Shown piece after piece: positions 1 through 8,960 of a DNA stretch of 64,000 nucleotides. The position numbers were made by a program, and so were the translations under genes. The notes under the pieces were generated by a model. That model ran no database searches and had not been told where the DNA came from. It saw nothing but the letters and a program-made list of their open reading frames with translations. Every line of letters starts with the position of its first letter. Within the stretch, counting starts at the first letter, position 1. Source of the stretch: Dendrophyllia cribrosa (lineage: Eukaryota; Cnidaria; Anthozoa; Scleractinia; Dendrophylliidae); contig JAJLRJ010000008.1 in assembly GCA_024195265.1 (NCBI GenBank), positions 25,703,432-25,767,431 of the forward strand. Direction: 5' to 3'.

Positions 1-423
1 GCTGACAGACTCCAAAGTTAGAAGAAGTAGATAACATGTCTCCATAAGTGAGCCTGGGGCTGAAGGGTTAAGTTCTTTATGTAATCATTCCAGATATTTT
101 CTGCCAAACTTTGGAATTTTACTAAATACCACTCAGTTACTCCATGCTCTATTTTTATTTCTCAGAGTTTGCTTTATTTTTAAATTTCGGAGATTTTCTG
201 CTTCGCAAAGCATAAAGTACCGGCTCACCCATCAAAAATCATAATCAATATTGTTTATTAGAAACCAACATAATAAGGAAAACACTGCTGAAAACAAGCC
301 TTTTTTGGACGGCGGGAGCTAAAAAGCTGATTCATGAAAACTACATACAGCCATGAAACGTGTCGCGGAAGTTTCCGTATCTGAACGTGACAGGCGGTAG
401 GCTCATTATCAACAATTCTTTAT
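1..423. other. Left flank of DIRS element, no gene seen
   Basis: No coding region or RNA gene is recognisable. The last 90 bases (about 335-423) resemble 9217-9315 and 12961-13060, including a shared stretch around 'gaacgtgacag', so this is the left end of a diverged copy of the duplication unit into which the DIRS element was inserted. Confidence 0.5.
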
Positions 424-644
424 TAATGCTTTTCAACGTAACAACGAGGAGTTGAAAAGCTGTTTCATAACGATTCGTAGCATTCTTTTCACATTTGTGA
501 TAATCTTTTGTTCTTAATTATTCAAACAATAAAGGTTATGTAATTATATTTGACGATACGCTATGAATATTTGTATAAATATAGATGTATAAGCGTTTTT
601 TGCTATCTCGCCTTTTGGACTGCCATCGTCTGTGACCAAACTTG
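424..644 (+). repeat. DIRS element repeat A1
   Basis: 221-bp repeat matching 4749-4969 with no difference noticed by eye. It runs from 'taatgc' to 'aaacttg' and ends just upstream of the Gag-like ORF. It contains a short inverted pair ('gcttttcaac' / 'gttgaaaagc'). Confidence 0.92.
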
Positions 645-674
645 AAGCGTCTAGTTATTCGTTCTTCGGTTTTG

Positions 675-1472
675 ATGGAAAGTTCTGCAGCTCCGGTTAC
701 AGATACTGTTTCTTCCCATGGACCAGGCGTCTCCGCTCCTTCTCTTCTCGCGGGCCCCGCGGCAACTGGTTCGTCTGCCGCTTCGGCACCGATGTTTACA
801 GAGTTGAGAAATTTGCTGTCGCACGAACTTGGCACTTTTAAGGAAGAATTAAAAAGGCAAAACGAAGAGTCCATCAACTCCGCAGTCAAGAGAATTCGTT
901 TAGAAACCTCGGCTCGCCATTCCTTTAAATCTAAGGGCAACGAGGAGCAATACAATCACCAAGAGAAGGTCGCCACTTATCTCGACAGTGCTATTCAATC
1001 CCTCCATTCTGGCAAACTCCTCGAAGTCAGGAATGTCTTAGAGGAAGGTAAGAACTTTGTTGCTACTCGTTTAAAGCACATAATTTTCGCCGATCTACAC
1101 GGTTGGGATTTTGTTACCGAGTATAAACAGATTCCTTTAGCTGAGGATGAGTCTGACGAGAAAAGGATTCGCAAGGTGCTCAAAGATGTGGAAAGTCAAA
1201 GGGAGAAGAAAAAGGCGGAGAAGAATAAAAAGGCCAATAAATTTAAGCCTGATTCAAGACGACTTCCTCCTAGATATACTAACGAATTTCCTGTTTTTTC
1301 TTCTATGAGCGGCTGCTACATCTGTGGTAAGCCAGGCCATTTCTGGAGAAGCTGTTATCGTTCAAGGAACTCACCTGCCTCAGCCAGCAATGCCGGTTAC
1401 ACTTGGCAACGCCAGTTGGTCCAGTTACCTATGCAGCCAACCATTATGCCAACCAATCAAGGACCCAAGTAA
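675..1472 (+). CDS. DIRS Gag-like protein with CCHC zinc knuckle
   Basis: A 265-residue protein from the first ATG (675) to TAA at 1470-1472; the frame is open upstream without an ATG. It probably binds and packages element RNA. The first third is Ser/Ala/Pro-rich, the middle is charged with Lys/Glu-rich stretches that look coiled-coil-like, and the C-terminal part has one retroviral-type zinc knuckle, CYICGKPGHFWRSC (C-x2-C-x4-H-x4-C), at about residues 214-227. Its position as first ORF, before the reverse transcriptase, is that of Gag in PAT-like elements. The frame differs from the pol frame: the polymerase frame is already open over the last ~150 bases of this ORF, then hits a TAG at 1582. 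Function is by family analogy; only the zinc knuckle is diagnostic. Confidence 0.8.
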   Translation: MESSAAPVTDTVSSHGPGVSAPSLLAGPAATGSSAASAPMFTELRNLLSHELGTFKEELKRQNEESINSAVKRIRLETSARHSFKSKGNEEQYNHQEKVATYLDSAIQSLHSGKLLEVRNVLEEGKNFVATRLKHIIFADLHGWDFVTEYKQIPLAEDESDEKRIRKVLKDVESQREKKKAEKNKKANKFKPDSRRLPPRYTNEFPVFSSMSGCYICGKPGHFWRSCYRSRNSPASASNAGYTWQRQLVQLPMQPTIMPTNQGPK

Positions 1473-1584
1473 TTCTTTGTCCGGTGCTGTTGATCTGTTT
1501 CAGTACGACGATACAGGTGAAACTGAGTCTATAGATATATTAGATTTCAAGAGCGCTGATGTGATCGAGGATTCTTCTCCTTAG

Positions 1585-3519
1585 CAGTCTGTTCAAGGCC
1601 GTATTGCTGTTCGCAAGGCTTGGTGGTTCAATAATTTGCGATTGTCTGCCCTCGTAATTGGAGTTTTGTTGTATTGTTACATGATCCCGTTTGTGGCTTT
1701 ACCCCCACCTTGTTACCTTAAGAACAATAGGAGTGCGCTAAATAATGCAGATTTTGTTGTCACGGCCGTTAACGAGCTTTCACTGAATAGATGCGTGAAA
1801 GAAGTATTTTCGAGACCTTTTTGTTGTAATCCTCTTTCCGTCGTGGTAGGACGTAAGCGGCGTTTAGTTTTAGACCTTAGTAGATCCGTTAATACTTTTG
1901 TTAAGAAGTTTAGGTTCAAATATGAAGGTCTTCCTACTCTAGCCGTCATGTTTCGAGAGAATTTTTGGTTTTTCACCTTCGACATTGAGTCGGGCTATCA
2001 TCATCTGGATATTAATTCGAATTTTTGGAAATTTCTAGGGTTTGCATGGTCTTTCAACGGAGTCGTTAGGTATTTTGTTTTCAGAGTTTTGCCCTTCGGC
2101 CTGTCGTCTGCTTGTTATATTTTTACGAAGATGTTTAAACCCTTCGTCGCTCGTTGGAGATCCTTTGGTATTTTTGCTATTGTGTATATTGATGATGGAA
2201 TTTTCGCTTGCAGAACCTTATTAGATGCTCAGTCCGCTAGCACAATGGTTAGGTCTGATCTCCAGCTTTCTGGCTGGAAGGCTAACGAGAACAAATCCAA
2301 TTGGGAGCCCCGTCAGTTGGGGGAGTGGTTAGGGATTGTCATTGATACAATTCGAATGCTCTTTGTCATTCCTGAGAAAAAGATTGTGAAATTAAAGTCA
2401 GTCTTGTCCGGGCTTCTTCTTGAATTTCCTAATCTTCGAGTTAGGGACGTAGCTCGTGTTTCCGGATTTGTGATTTCTCTTACCGTTGCGTTAGGACCTA
2501 TTGCCAGATTATTTACCAGACAAATGTATTTATTCATTCAATTGCGGCACTCATGGGACGATGTTCTTGTCGCACCTGATGGAGTTTTACAGGAGTTGAA
2601 ATTTTGGTTATCACATGTAGAAGCCTTTAACGGCTATTCGATAAATAGACCTTTGTCGTCTAGCGCAGTTTTAACCTGCGATGCCAGTGCGTCTGGCTAT
2701 GGCGCTCATATCACTATTAGTTGTGAACGGAAGTTTTGTTCCGGTATGTGGAGTTCTGTTGAGCGTACCAAGAGCTCTTCCTTTCGCGAGTTATTGGCTA
2801 TTTTCTTAGCCTTGAAAAGCTTTCAGAGCTTTATCATGGGTAAAAAGATTAAGATCTTCTCAGATAATCAAAATGTCGTTCGTATTGTACACAATGGGAG
2901 CAGTGTCACTCATTTGCAGCGGATCGCAGTTGATATTTTTAGTTTTTGCATGACTCACAGTGTGTCTTTTCAGGCTCAATGGATTCCCAGAGCTGACAAC
3001 GAGCTGGCCGACTATTTAAGTCGTATCATTGATCCTGATGATTGGATGTTAAGTCCCGATTTGTTCAAGTTAATCGCAGATAAGTGGGGTCCTTTCGATG
3101 TGGACAGGATGGCGAGCAGTTATAATTCACATTTGCCCCGTTTTAATTCTAAGTTTTGGTGTCCTGGCACTGAGGCAGTGGATTGCTTCACGCAGGATTG
3201 GGGAAAAGATTGTAACAATTTTGTTTGTCCGCCCCCTTATCTAATTAGTGCAGTCTTATACCACATGGGAATTTGTAAGGCCAAAGGCACTCTCGTTGTG
3301 CCAGAGTGGAAATCCGCTTCTTTTTGGCCATTGTTATGTTCTTTCGATCGCCCGTTTTTGTTTCAAGAATTTGTTAAGGATTCCTATTCTTTACCTAAAT
3401 CACGCGACATGTTTCTTCCCGGTAGGGGTTCATCTTTTGTATATTCTAATAAGAAGTCCGTTTTTTCGGGCATGCCCAAATTTAATGTTCTCGCTCTTCG
3501 ATTGGATTTCGCCTGTTAG
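1585..3519 (+). CDS. DIRS reverse transcriptase / RNase H polyprotein
   Basis: Open frame from the codon after TAG 1582-1584 to TAG at 3517-3519, 644 codons; no ATG until 1681, but similarity to DIRS pol begins at 1585, so the start is uncertain. Reverse transcriptase motifs occur in order: VLDLSRSVN, FTFDIESGYHHLDI, LPFGLSSAC and the catalytic YIDDG (metal-binding DD), followed by WLG. RNase H follows with its acidic set: TCDASASGYGAH, RELLAI, FSDNQN and ADNELADYLSR. The last ~170 residues (FDVDRMAS..., CPPPYLI, VVPEW) match the downstream domain usual in DIRS/PAT pol, possibly the methyltransferase-like domain; this part is inferred. The protein would copy element RNA into circular DNA. The upstream TAG and change of frame from Gag mean expression needs readthrough, frameshifting or internal initiation, or the copy is dead. 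Confidence 0.9.
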   Translation, partial: QSVQGRIAVRKAWWFNNLRLSALVIGVLLYCYMIPFVALPPPCYLKNNRSALNNADFVVTAVNELSLNRCVKEVFSRPFCCNPLSVVVGRKRRLVLDLSRSVNTFVKKFRFKYEGLPTLAVMFRENFWFFTFDIESGYHHLDINSNFWKFLGFAWSFNGVVRYFVFRVLPFGLSSACYIFTKMFKPFVARWRSFGIFAIVYIDDGIFACRTLLDAQSASTMVRSDLQLSGWKANENKSNWEPRQLGEWLGIVIDTIRMLFVIPEKKIVKLKSVLSGLLLEFPNLRVRDVARVSGFVISLTVALGPIARLFTRQMYLFIQLRHSWDDVLVAPDGVLQELKFWLSHVEAFNGYSINRPLSSSAVLTCDASASGYGAHITISCERKFCSGMWSSVERTKSSSFRELLAIFLALKSFQSFIMGKKIKIFSDNQNVVRIVHNGSSVTHLQRIAVDIFSFCMTHSVSFQAQWIPRADNELADYLSRIIDPDDWMLSPDLFKLIADKWGPFDVDRMASSYNSHLPRFNSKFWCPGTEAVDCFTQDWGKDCNNFVCPPPYLISAVLYHMGICKAKGTLVVPEWKSASFWPLLCSFDRPFLFQEFVKDSYSLPKSRDMFLPGRGSSFVYSNKKSVFSGMPKFNVLALRLDFAC

Positions 3520-3620
3520 GCGCGTTAGTTTAGATTTCATGACTGCACGTTGTTCTTCCTTTTTTGTTTTTCCTTATAGACGTGTTTCAAGCGGGATTGT
3601 GGTCTCGGAGATTTCAGCCT

Positions 3621-4568
3621 ATGTCTGACAAGTTGAAGAGTCTGGCCGACTCTCTTCCTGCTTTCGTGCTTGGCTCTAAAGCTCCGTCTTCAAATGTTAA
3701 GTACAAAAATGCATGGTTAAATTGGAAAAAGTGGGAAATGGATAATGTAGGCTCTAATCAGTTTCCCGTTTCGCCTTTTTTGTTTTGTTTATATCTCAGA
3801 GAGAAAGTTGAGTCATGTAACTCTCCTGCACCTATTGAAGCTGCTGTTTATGCAGTTAGATGGGCCCACGAGATTGCCGGAATTAATTCCCCAACGGAAT
3901 GCAGTCTTGTTAAGCAAGTTCTGGAAGCATCTAAACGTGTATTGGGAAAACCGGTGAAAGGGAAACAGTCCGTTAATATTGATTTAATTACCAAAGTCGC
4001 AGAGAGATTCAACACTTCACAGGCCTCTCTATTTAACCTGAGAACCTGTTTTATATTTATTATAGCTTTTGCAGGTCTCATGCGTTGCGATGAAGTTATT
4101 CATGTCAGAAGAAGTCACGTTTCCTTTTTTCCTGACCATATGTCAATTTTTTGTCCAAAGCGCAAGAATGATCAACGTTCTCAAGGGCATTACTTTTATT
4201 TCGCTAGGTCCGGCAAGATTACGTGTCCTGTTTCCATCACTGAAAAAATGTTATCTAGGCTACCCGATAATCCAGATCAGCCTTTAGTTTGTAGACTTTC
4301 GTCTAAAGGCACTGCTCTTCAACATCCTATCACTTATTCTAGAGTTAGGGCAATTTTTCGGGAGACTTTAAGTATTTTTGTCCAAGATGTTAACAGTTAT
4401 GGCACTCATAGTCTCAGAAAGGGCGGCGCTACCGCGTCAAGCGCGGCCGGTATTTCTGGCGAGTTTCTGGATAGGCATGCCGGCTGGAAGTCCGTCAAAT
4501 CTAAGGATAGTTATATAAACCTTAATACTAATGATAAGTTGAAGGTACCCAGGGCGATCAATTTATAA
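3621..4568 (+). CDS. DIRS tyrosine recombinase
   Basis: A 315-residue phage-integrase-type recombinase; ATG 3621, TAA 4566-4568. It replaces the DDE integrase of LTR elements and would insert circular element DNA by site-specific strand exchange through a 3'-phosphotyrosine. The catalytic residues expected of the family are all present: Arg155 (LMRCDE), His263 and Arg266 (THSLRKGG), His286 (RHAGW) and the nucleophile Tyr298 (DSYI). The frame is open 57 bases upstream of the ATG and that stretch follows a pyrimidine-rich tract ending in 'tatag', so a spliced form with a longer N-terminus is possible. It lies 101 bases after the pol stop in another frame. No disabling change is seen. Confidence 0.92.
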   Translation: MSDKLKSLADSLPAFVLGSKAPSSNVKYKNAWLNWKKWEMDNVGSNQFPVSPFLFCLYLREKVESCNSPAPIEAAVYAVRWAHEIAGINSPTECSLVKQVLEASKRVLGKPVKGKQSVNIDLITKVAERFNTSQASLFNLRTCFIFIIAFAGLMRCDEVIHVRRSHVSFFPDHMSIFCPKRKNDQRSQGHYFYFARSGKITCPVSITEKMLSRLPDNPDQPLVCRLSSKGTALQHPITYSRVRAIFRETLSIFVQDVNSYGTHSLRKGGATASSAAGISGEFLDRHAGWKSVKSKDSYINLNTNDKLKVPRAINL

Positions 4569-4646
4569 AATTATTTTTTGCTATACAACAGAATTTAGCA
4601 TGTTTTCCTGCACGTTCGTTTCTCGTCTTTGTTTTCTTTTCTCGCT

Positions 4647-4749
4647 CTGGTCCACAGTGTCCATAAGGCACCCGGCATGAGTCACACTCCATAGTTGTCT
4701 AGTGTTTTCATTGGCGCTTAAGCGTGTTACGTGGAGGGTAGTTATGAAT
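4647..4749 (+). repeat. DIRS element repeat B1
   Basis: 103-bp repeat identical by eye to 5520-5622. It abuts A2 at 4749/4750, forming the internal B1-A2 junction expected of split direct repeats. Confidence 0.92.
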
Positions 4750-4969
4750 AATGCTTTTCAACGTAACAACGAGGAGTTGAAAAGCTGTTTCATAACGATT
4801 CGTAGCATTCTTTTCACATTTGTGATAATCTTTTGTTCTTAATTATTCAAACAATAAAGGTTATGTAATTATATTTGACGATACGCTATGAATATTTGTA
4901 TAAATATAGATGTATAAGCGTTTTTTGCTATCTCGCCTTTTGGACTGCCATCGTCTGTGACCAAACTTG
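4749..4969 (+). repeat. DIRS element repeat A2
   Basis: 221-bp internal copy of A1 (424-644), directly following B1. Flanks diverge immediately on both sides, fixing the repeat ends. Confidence 0.92.
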
Positions 4970-5142
4970 TTACCAAAGTTAGTTTAAAGCTCTAATCCTC
5001 GGAGCTCAATACGCTGCATTCGATCGAGGAGTACGTTCCCGGGTTTTTTCTCCCAATGGGTTTTATTCCGGGTTTTCGTACCGGGCAGTGTATTATTGTT
5101 TTGTTTTTCATTCGCATTTCATTTTCCTTATTATCTTAATGT

Positions 5143-5524
5143 ATGCGCATCTATGTAGATCTTATAAAATGAATTAATGAATTCTGTAATTTTGTAATTT
5201 TTTGAATCGATTTCGTTTCACCTTGTGCATTATTTAGCTAAGCTATGTTGTCATTATGTCATTATGTTGTCATTTTGTATTGCCTAGACATCTTGTAATA
5301 AAGCGGGTCCATAGTTTACACTAGGCACCCTTGTGCATCTATGTAGATCTTATAAAATGAATTAACAAATTTTGTAATTTTGACATTACGTTTAAGATCA
5401 TTTGTAATTTTTTAAATCGTACTTCGTTTCATCTTGTGCATTATTTAGCTTAACTATATTGTCATTATGTAGTAAAGAAAAAAAAAAAAAATTGTATTTC
5501 CAGACATCGTGTAATAAAGCTGGT
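5143..5524 (+). repeat. Tandem imperfect ~190-bp duplication in the DIRS 3' region
   Basis: Two imperfect units, about 5143-5327 and 5332-5524, each starting near 'gcatctatgtagatctt' and ending with 'gtaataaagc' before a 'ggtcca' motif. Each contains an AATAAA polyadenylation signal (about 5297 and 5512). This is the likely 3' untranslated region of the element. Confidence 0.7.
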
Positions 5525-5622
5525 CCACAGTGTCCATAAGGCACCCGGCATGAGTCACACTCCATAGTTGTCTAGTGTTTTCATTGGCGCTTAAGCGTGT
5601 TACGTGGAGGGTAGTTATGAAT
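5520..5622 (+). repeat. DIRS element repeat B2 (right terminus)
   Basis: 103-bp copy of B1; it marks the right end of the element. A foldback element starts at the next base. Confidence 0.92.
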
Positions 5623-5780
5623 TTCGAATTGCCAATAGTACACTTTGTTTGCCCCCAAATTTTGCATAAACTATTGTTTTGAAATGCTCTTGGGAATATG
5701 CAGTCCTCCCAGGAACATTTACAAACAATAGTTTATGCAAAATTTGGGGGGCAAACAAAGTGTATTGTGTGCTATTCGAA
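5623..5780. repeat. 158-bp foldback (MITE-like)
   Basis: Terminal arms of about 35-50 bp are inverted copies: 'acactttgtttgccccc' at 5640 pairs with 'gggggcaaacaaagtgt' at about 5747, and the ends read 'ttcgaa' on both sides. No ORF. It directly abuts the DIRS right end, so which inserted first is unclear. Confidence 0.7.
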
Positions 5781-6134
5781 AATAGAGAATGGAGAGTGGT
5801 TAGAAAAGTCACGCCTGAGTATTTTCGATGTTATTAAAAATAAAATTACTTGATTTCACTGTATATAGGCGGGGATAAGGTTAGTTTCTCTGAAATTGTC
5901 TGCCGCTAAAATATTCGAGCTCAAACTGTATCAGCTTTCATACAGTGACAAAATGAAATTGGAAAACAATACAACGACATTCCAAACATGTATTTAGGTG
6001 CCCCTTTATTTTAAACGAAAATTTACCTTAACACGGGGAAAATGCCAAAAAAACAAAACAAATAACGAACTTAGAAATCTAATGCTATACAGAATTCGAA
6101 GAAACAGAAAAGGAATCATTCTAATGTCATTCCC

Positions 6135-6327
6135 TCCCGGTTGTTCAAAAGGTGGATAGCGCTATCCACCGGATAAATCACTATCCAGTGGATAAGTATT
6201 AACAAAATCCCTTGTGTTATCCGCTGGATAGTGATTGATCCGGTGGATCATAAAATCACTATCCAGCGGATAACACAAAGGATTGTGTTAATACTTATCC
6301 ACTGGATAGTGAAATATTCGGTGGATT
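6135..6327. repeat. GGATAGCGCTATCC foldback family, copy 1
   Basis: Starts 'cccggttgttcaaaagg' and is built from inverted and direct copies of 'tatccagtggata'-like words. The same family occurs at 47923-48050 and 48202-48347. In this copy the right half is an inverted repeat of the left half and the expected right terminal 'ccttttgaacaacc' is missing, so it is rearranged. Confidence 0.7.
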
Positions 6328-6661
6328 AGTATGAAAACTTCGGGTCCGTAGCAAAGAGAAGAACTTTGTTATTGTGATTTTTTGACAATTGATTTTAGTA
6401 AATTGAAATTGAAGGTTGTTCAAGGCTTATACGACATCATTCTACGATGAAACAATCCAGGGTCACGTTTGCTTCGGCCCGATAACCATCGGAACTGATG
6501 GTCATCCTAGTCATTACAACTTTCCTTCATCAAACTTCGTAGGTTACCTTTTAAAAGTATTTTTTATTGCATATCAAAATAATTTACACATACATGTATA
6601 ATTTTACTACCATTAATTGTAATTCTAACATACGTGCTACCGCTGACGTTAATACTCACAC

Positions 6662-7082
6662 CCCCGGGGGGGGGGGGGGGGGGTACTCCCTATAATGGGC
6701 TATACGGGGATGCTCCGCCCGAAAGGGGTTAGATAGATAGATAGATAGATAGGTATATGAAAGGGTAGGGATTTCACGAGTTGAAGTATGTGAAAGGGTA
6801 GGGATTTCACGAAGAATAGAGGAAATGGTAGCGAAAACACGAGTTGAAGCATAAAAAAGGCAGGGAAAACTGCGATTTAAGTATTATAAAAACGGCCTTT
6901 CAAAATATATCAAACAGACGCACGTAAAGGCTATATGAAAGGGGTGCCATTTTCAATGAAGGGTACACGAAAGGGGTACCTTTTCTGTCAAAAACGGTAT
7001 ATGAAAGGGTAAGGGTTTGGACCTCGGGGCGGAGCATCCCCGTACAAAACTTTGTTGAGTACCCCCCCCCCCCCCCCCTGGG
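6662..7082. mobile_element. Non-autonomous element with poly-G ends, 8-bp target duplication
   Basis: 421 bp, starting CCCCGGGG... with a ~18-base G run and ending with a ~18-base C run then TGGG. Inside the ends 'ggggatgctccgccc' and its complement form inverted repeats. It is flanked by an 8-bp duplication, ACTCACAC (6654-6661 and 7083-7090), fitting hAT-type insertion. Contains a GATA microsatellite near 6730 and a repeated 'gaaagggtagggatttcac' unit. No ORF. Confidence 0.75.
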
Positions 7083-7097
7083 ACTCACACTTATCAC

Positions 7098-7632
7098 AGT
7101 CTACGAGGGGGTCTACGAGCTCGGGCAGTCCCTCTTTTCCCTCCACCGCGGTCAAACGTCCGAGGCGTTTTTCGTTTTACTTAATGGGATTTTATTTAAT
7201 ATTAAATGGAATATGGGCAAGGATGTATGAAAAAAAATAGTTGGCGTTACTATCTTTTAATTTTTCTCAAAATGATGAGATTTTTCCGTTGAAAACTGAC
7301 CAAAACTCTTTGCGCCTGATCAAAATTATGTTGGCAAATGGTGCTGACAATTCTGCAGTTCACAGTTTTTAAACGCTTAGAACTTTTTTGGTAAACTTTC
7401 AAAACGTTTGGTAAATTGACAGTGTATTGGCAATATATTAACCTTTAAACAGTGAAAAAGACAACCTTAACTTTTAAGTGCTTTGCTTAACTTTTGCAAT
7501 TTTCTCTCGTTTGACCGCGGATAATCTTTTCCCGCACTCCCCTCTTCAATCCCAGTTTCCGCTCGCCATTTTTTTTTTCGTTTCCCGCTCGACGGGCTAT
7601 TAGATGGGAAAGAGGGACTGCTCGTAGTCTAC
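7098..7632. repeat. Inverted-repeat element, 'gcagtccctcttt' ends
   Basis: Sequence near 7125-7150 ('gggcagtccctcttttccc') is complementary to 7603-7630 ('gggaaagagggactgctcg'), and 'ccgcggtcaaacg' near 7146 pairs with 'cgtttgaccgcgg' near 7508. The same end sequence occurs at about 10668 and 14545. No ORF and no clear target duplication; the boundaries are approximate. Confidence 0.45.
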
Positions 7633-7638
7633 ACGGTA

Positions 7639-7778
7639 ATAGACCACTTTCATAATGGCGGCTTCATTTTAGAGTAAAAATTCTTTTGAATTTTGCACAT
7701 GTTACTGAGGCCAGTGAGGCTAATTAACATACATATAAAAGAATAAATAAATCGGCCGCCATTATGAAAGTGGTCTAT
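7639..7778. repeat. 140-bp MITE, ATAGACCACTTTCATAATGG ends
   Basis: Perfect terminal inverted repeats of about 24 bp (left from 7639, right ending 7778) read atagaccactttcataatgg inward from both ends. Flanking TA on both sides would fit a Tc1/mariner-like non-autonomous element. No ORF. Confidence 0.75.
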
Positions 7779-8700
7779 AGTCGGTCAAATCCAGATCTAG
7801 AGCTGAAATGACTGACAAAATAAAGATGAATAGAGACTAAAGAATTTTCTTAATTTATTGCGACAATATAGTGCTTTGCCATTTCTGTTTTTCTTAATTA
7901 GCTATAAATATTTATATTTGTTGCGTTCTTCGTATTTTGGCTTTGAGTTAAATATTTCAGACAACAGGCATGCACCAAATTGACCACATGTCTTATTAAT
8001 ATGGGAAAACAAATCATTTACATACTATTGTCGTTTCAAAAATATTAAGCCATTGTGTAACTTTGCAGGTAACGGTCCGTGAATGTCTCATCCGACATAT
8101 AAAATCATTTGCCTTCGGAACGCCACAAATTCAACCGTAGATCGATACTCAATGTTCAATATTTCTAAGATACCAAGGAAATCAAAACATACATACATAC
8201 ATAGAACTTTATTTAAACTCGGTAAAATCATTCAGTATATAAAAAGTGACAATTATATCATATATACACTTCACTTACTGTTTTACAAGGTTGCCGAGTG
8301 GGAAACCGATGATTGAAATAGTCGGTTTATTAATAAATGCTAATCTTTTCCGGAACTTCGACTCCTTGGATTGCTGAATCATTCCTTAGCAATGGACGGT
8401 TGCATTTAATAATGATGTTGAACTAATACCCTGAGTAATACGCACTAGAAAAAATGATATATTCAAGTACTTCAATAAAAGTTGAAGTGTTCCCAAAAGA
8501 GACGACGTTTCGACATCATGACTAGCACTAAGCTTAATTCATTTTTTTGTTTTCTTTCAATTAAATTTGATAGATGTGGAGGAGAAATGCTGTAGTCATG
8601 CACATTTTTTTTCTCATTGAATTTTCCGTCCGTTTTGCAAAAATCAATATCATGCCAGTGGAAGATTGAATGATTCCACATTTTCAAGTTTCCTTTTTTT
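7779..8700. other. Gene-free stretch, diverged unit sequence
   Basis: No plausible ORF or RNA gene. 8069-8440 and 8461-8700 are recognisable diverged matches to 9716-9920 and 11215-11400 of the downstream unit; 7779-8068 shows nothing I recognise. Confidence 0.4.
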
Positions 8701-8752
8701 GCAAAACGGAACACTCAGTGTAAGATTTGATTAGAAGAACAGATTGCACTAG

Positions 8753-8960
8753 GGCAATATAATAAACAGCTGATTCTCTTCACTGAACACAGTGCCGCGG
8801 TTAGCTGGTTAGCTAGAGCGTCTGACATGATTAGCGCAGTCAAAAGTGGAGAGCAGACGCGCACAGCTGTTTCGCCCTTATTGGGGCTCGTCAGTGTAGT
8901 CAGACGGTCTCAGCTAACCGCGGTGCTGTGTTGGAGAGAATTGCTGTCTATTATATTGCC
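8753..8960. repeat. 208-bp foldback with tRNA-like words, copy in U1
   Basis: The ends 'ggcaatataata' (8753) and 'tattatattgcc' (to 8960), and inner arms 'ccgcggttagct' / 'agctaaccgcgg' with 'gcgtctgac' / 'gtcagacg', form a long imperfect hairpin. One arm, 'ggttagctagagcgtctgac', resembles a tRNA D-arm/A-box, but no B-box follows. The second copy is at 12497-12704. Confidence 0.6.

Larger units (their letters stand above)
424..5622 (+). mobile_element. DIRS-order (PAT/Ngaro-type) tyrosine-recombinase retrotransposon
   Basis: A 5.2-kb element with the split-direct-repeat layout A1-ORFs-B1-A2-B2. A1 (424-644) and A2 (4749-4969) are 221 bp each; B1 (4647-4749) and B2 (5520-5622) are 103 bp each. 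B1 and A2 abut, so joining B2 to A1 in a circle would recreate the internal B1-A2 junction; this geometry defines PAT/Ngaro-like DIRS elements. It encodes a zinc-knuckle Gag-like protein, a reverse transcriptase/RNase H and a tyrosine recombinase, and no DDE integrase or aspartic protease. These elements are thought to integrate from a circular intermediate by recombination, consistent with the absence of an obvious target-site duplication. The direct-repeat copies look identical, implying a young insertion. The Gag/pol junction is broken or recoded. Confidence 0.93.
335..8700. repeat. Diverged, interrupted copy (U0) of the DAO upstream duplication unit
   Basis: Blocks at about 335-423, 5798-6560, 8069-8440 and 8461-8700 align by eye, in the same order, with 9217-9315, 9325-9740, 9716-9920 and 11215-11400 of the cleaner unit to the right. 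The intervening sequence is inserted mobile DNA: the DIRS element, foldbacks at 5623 and 6135, a G-tract-ended element at 6662 and others at 7098-7778. Divergence is much greater than between the units at 8701 and 12445, so this is an older duplicate. I see no intact promoter or exon 1 in it. Confidence 0.55.

Noticed and set aside
424..5622. LTR retrotransposon or retrovirus-like provirus
   Set aside because: Repeats are split A/B direct repeats and not LTRs; there is a tyrosine recombinase, and no protease or DDE integrase.
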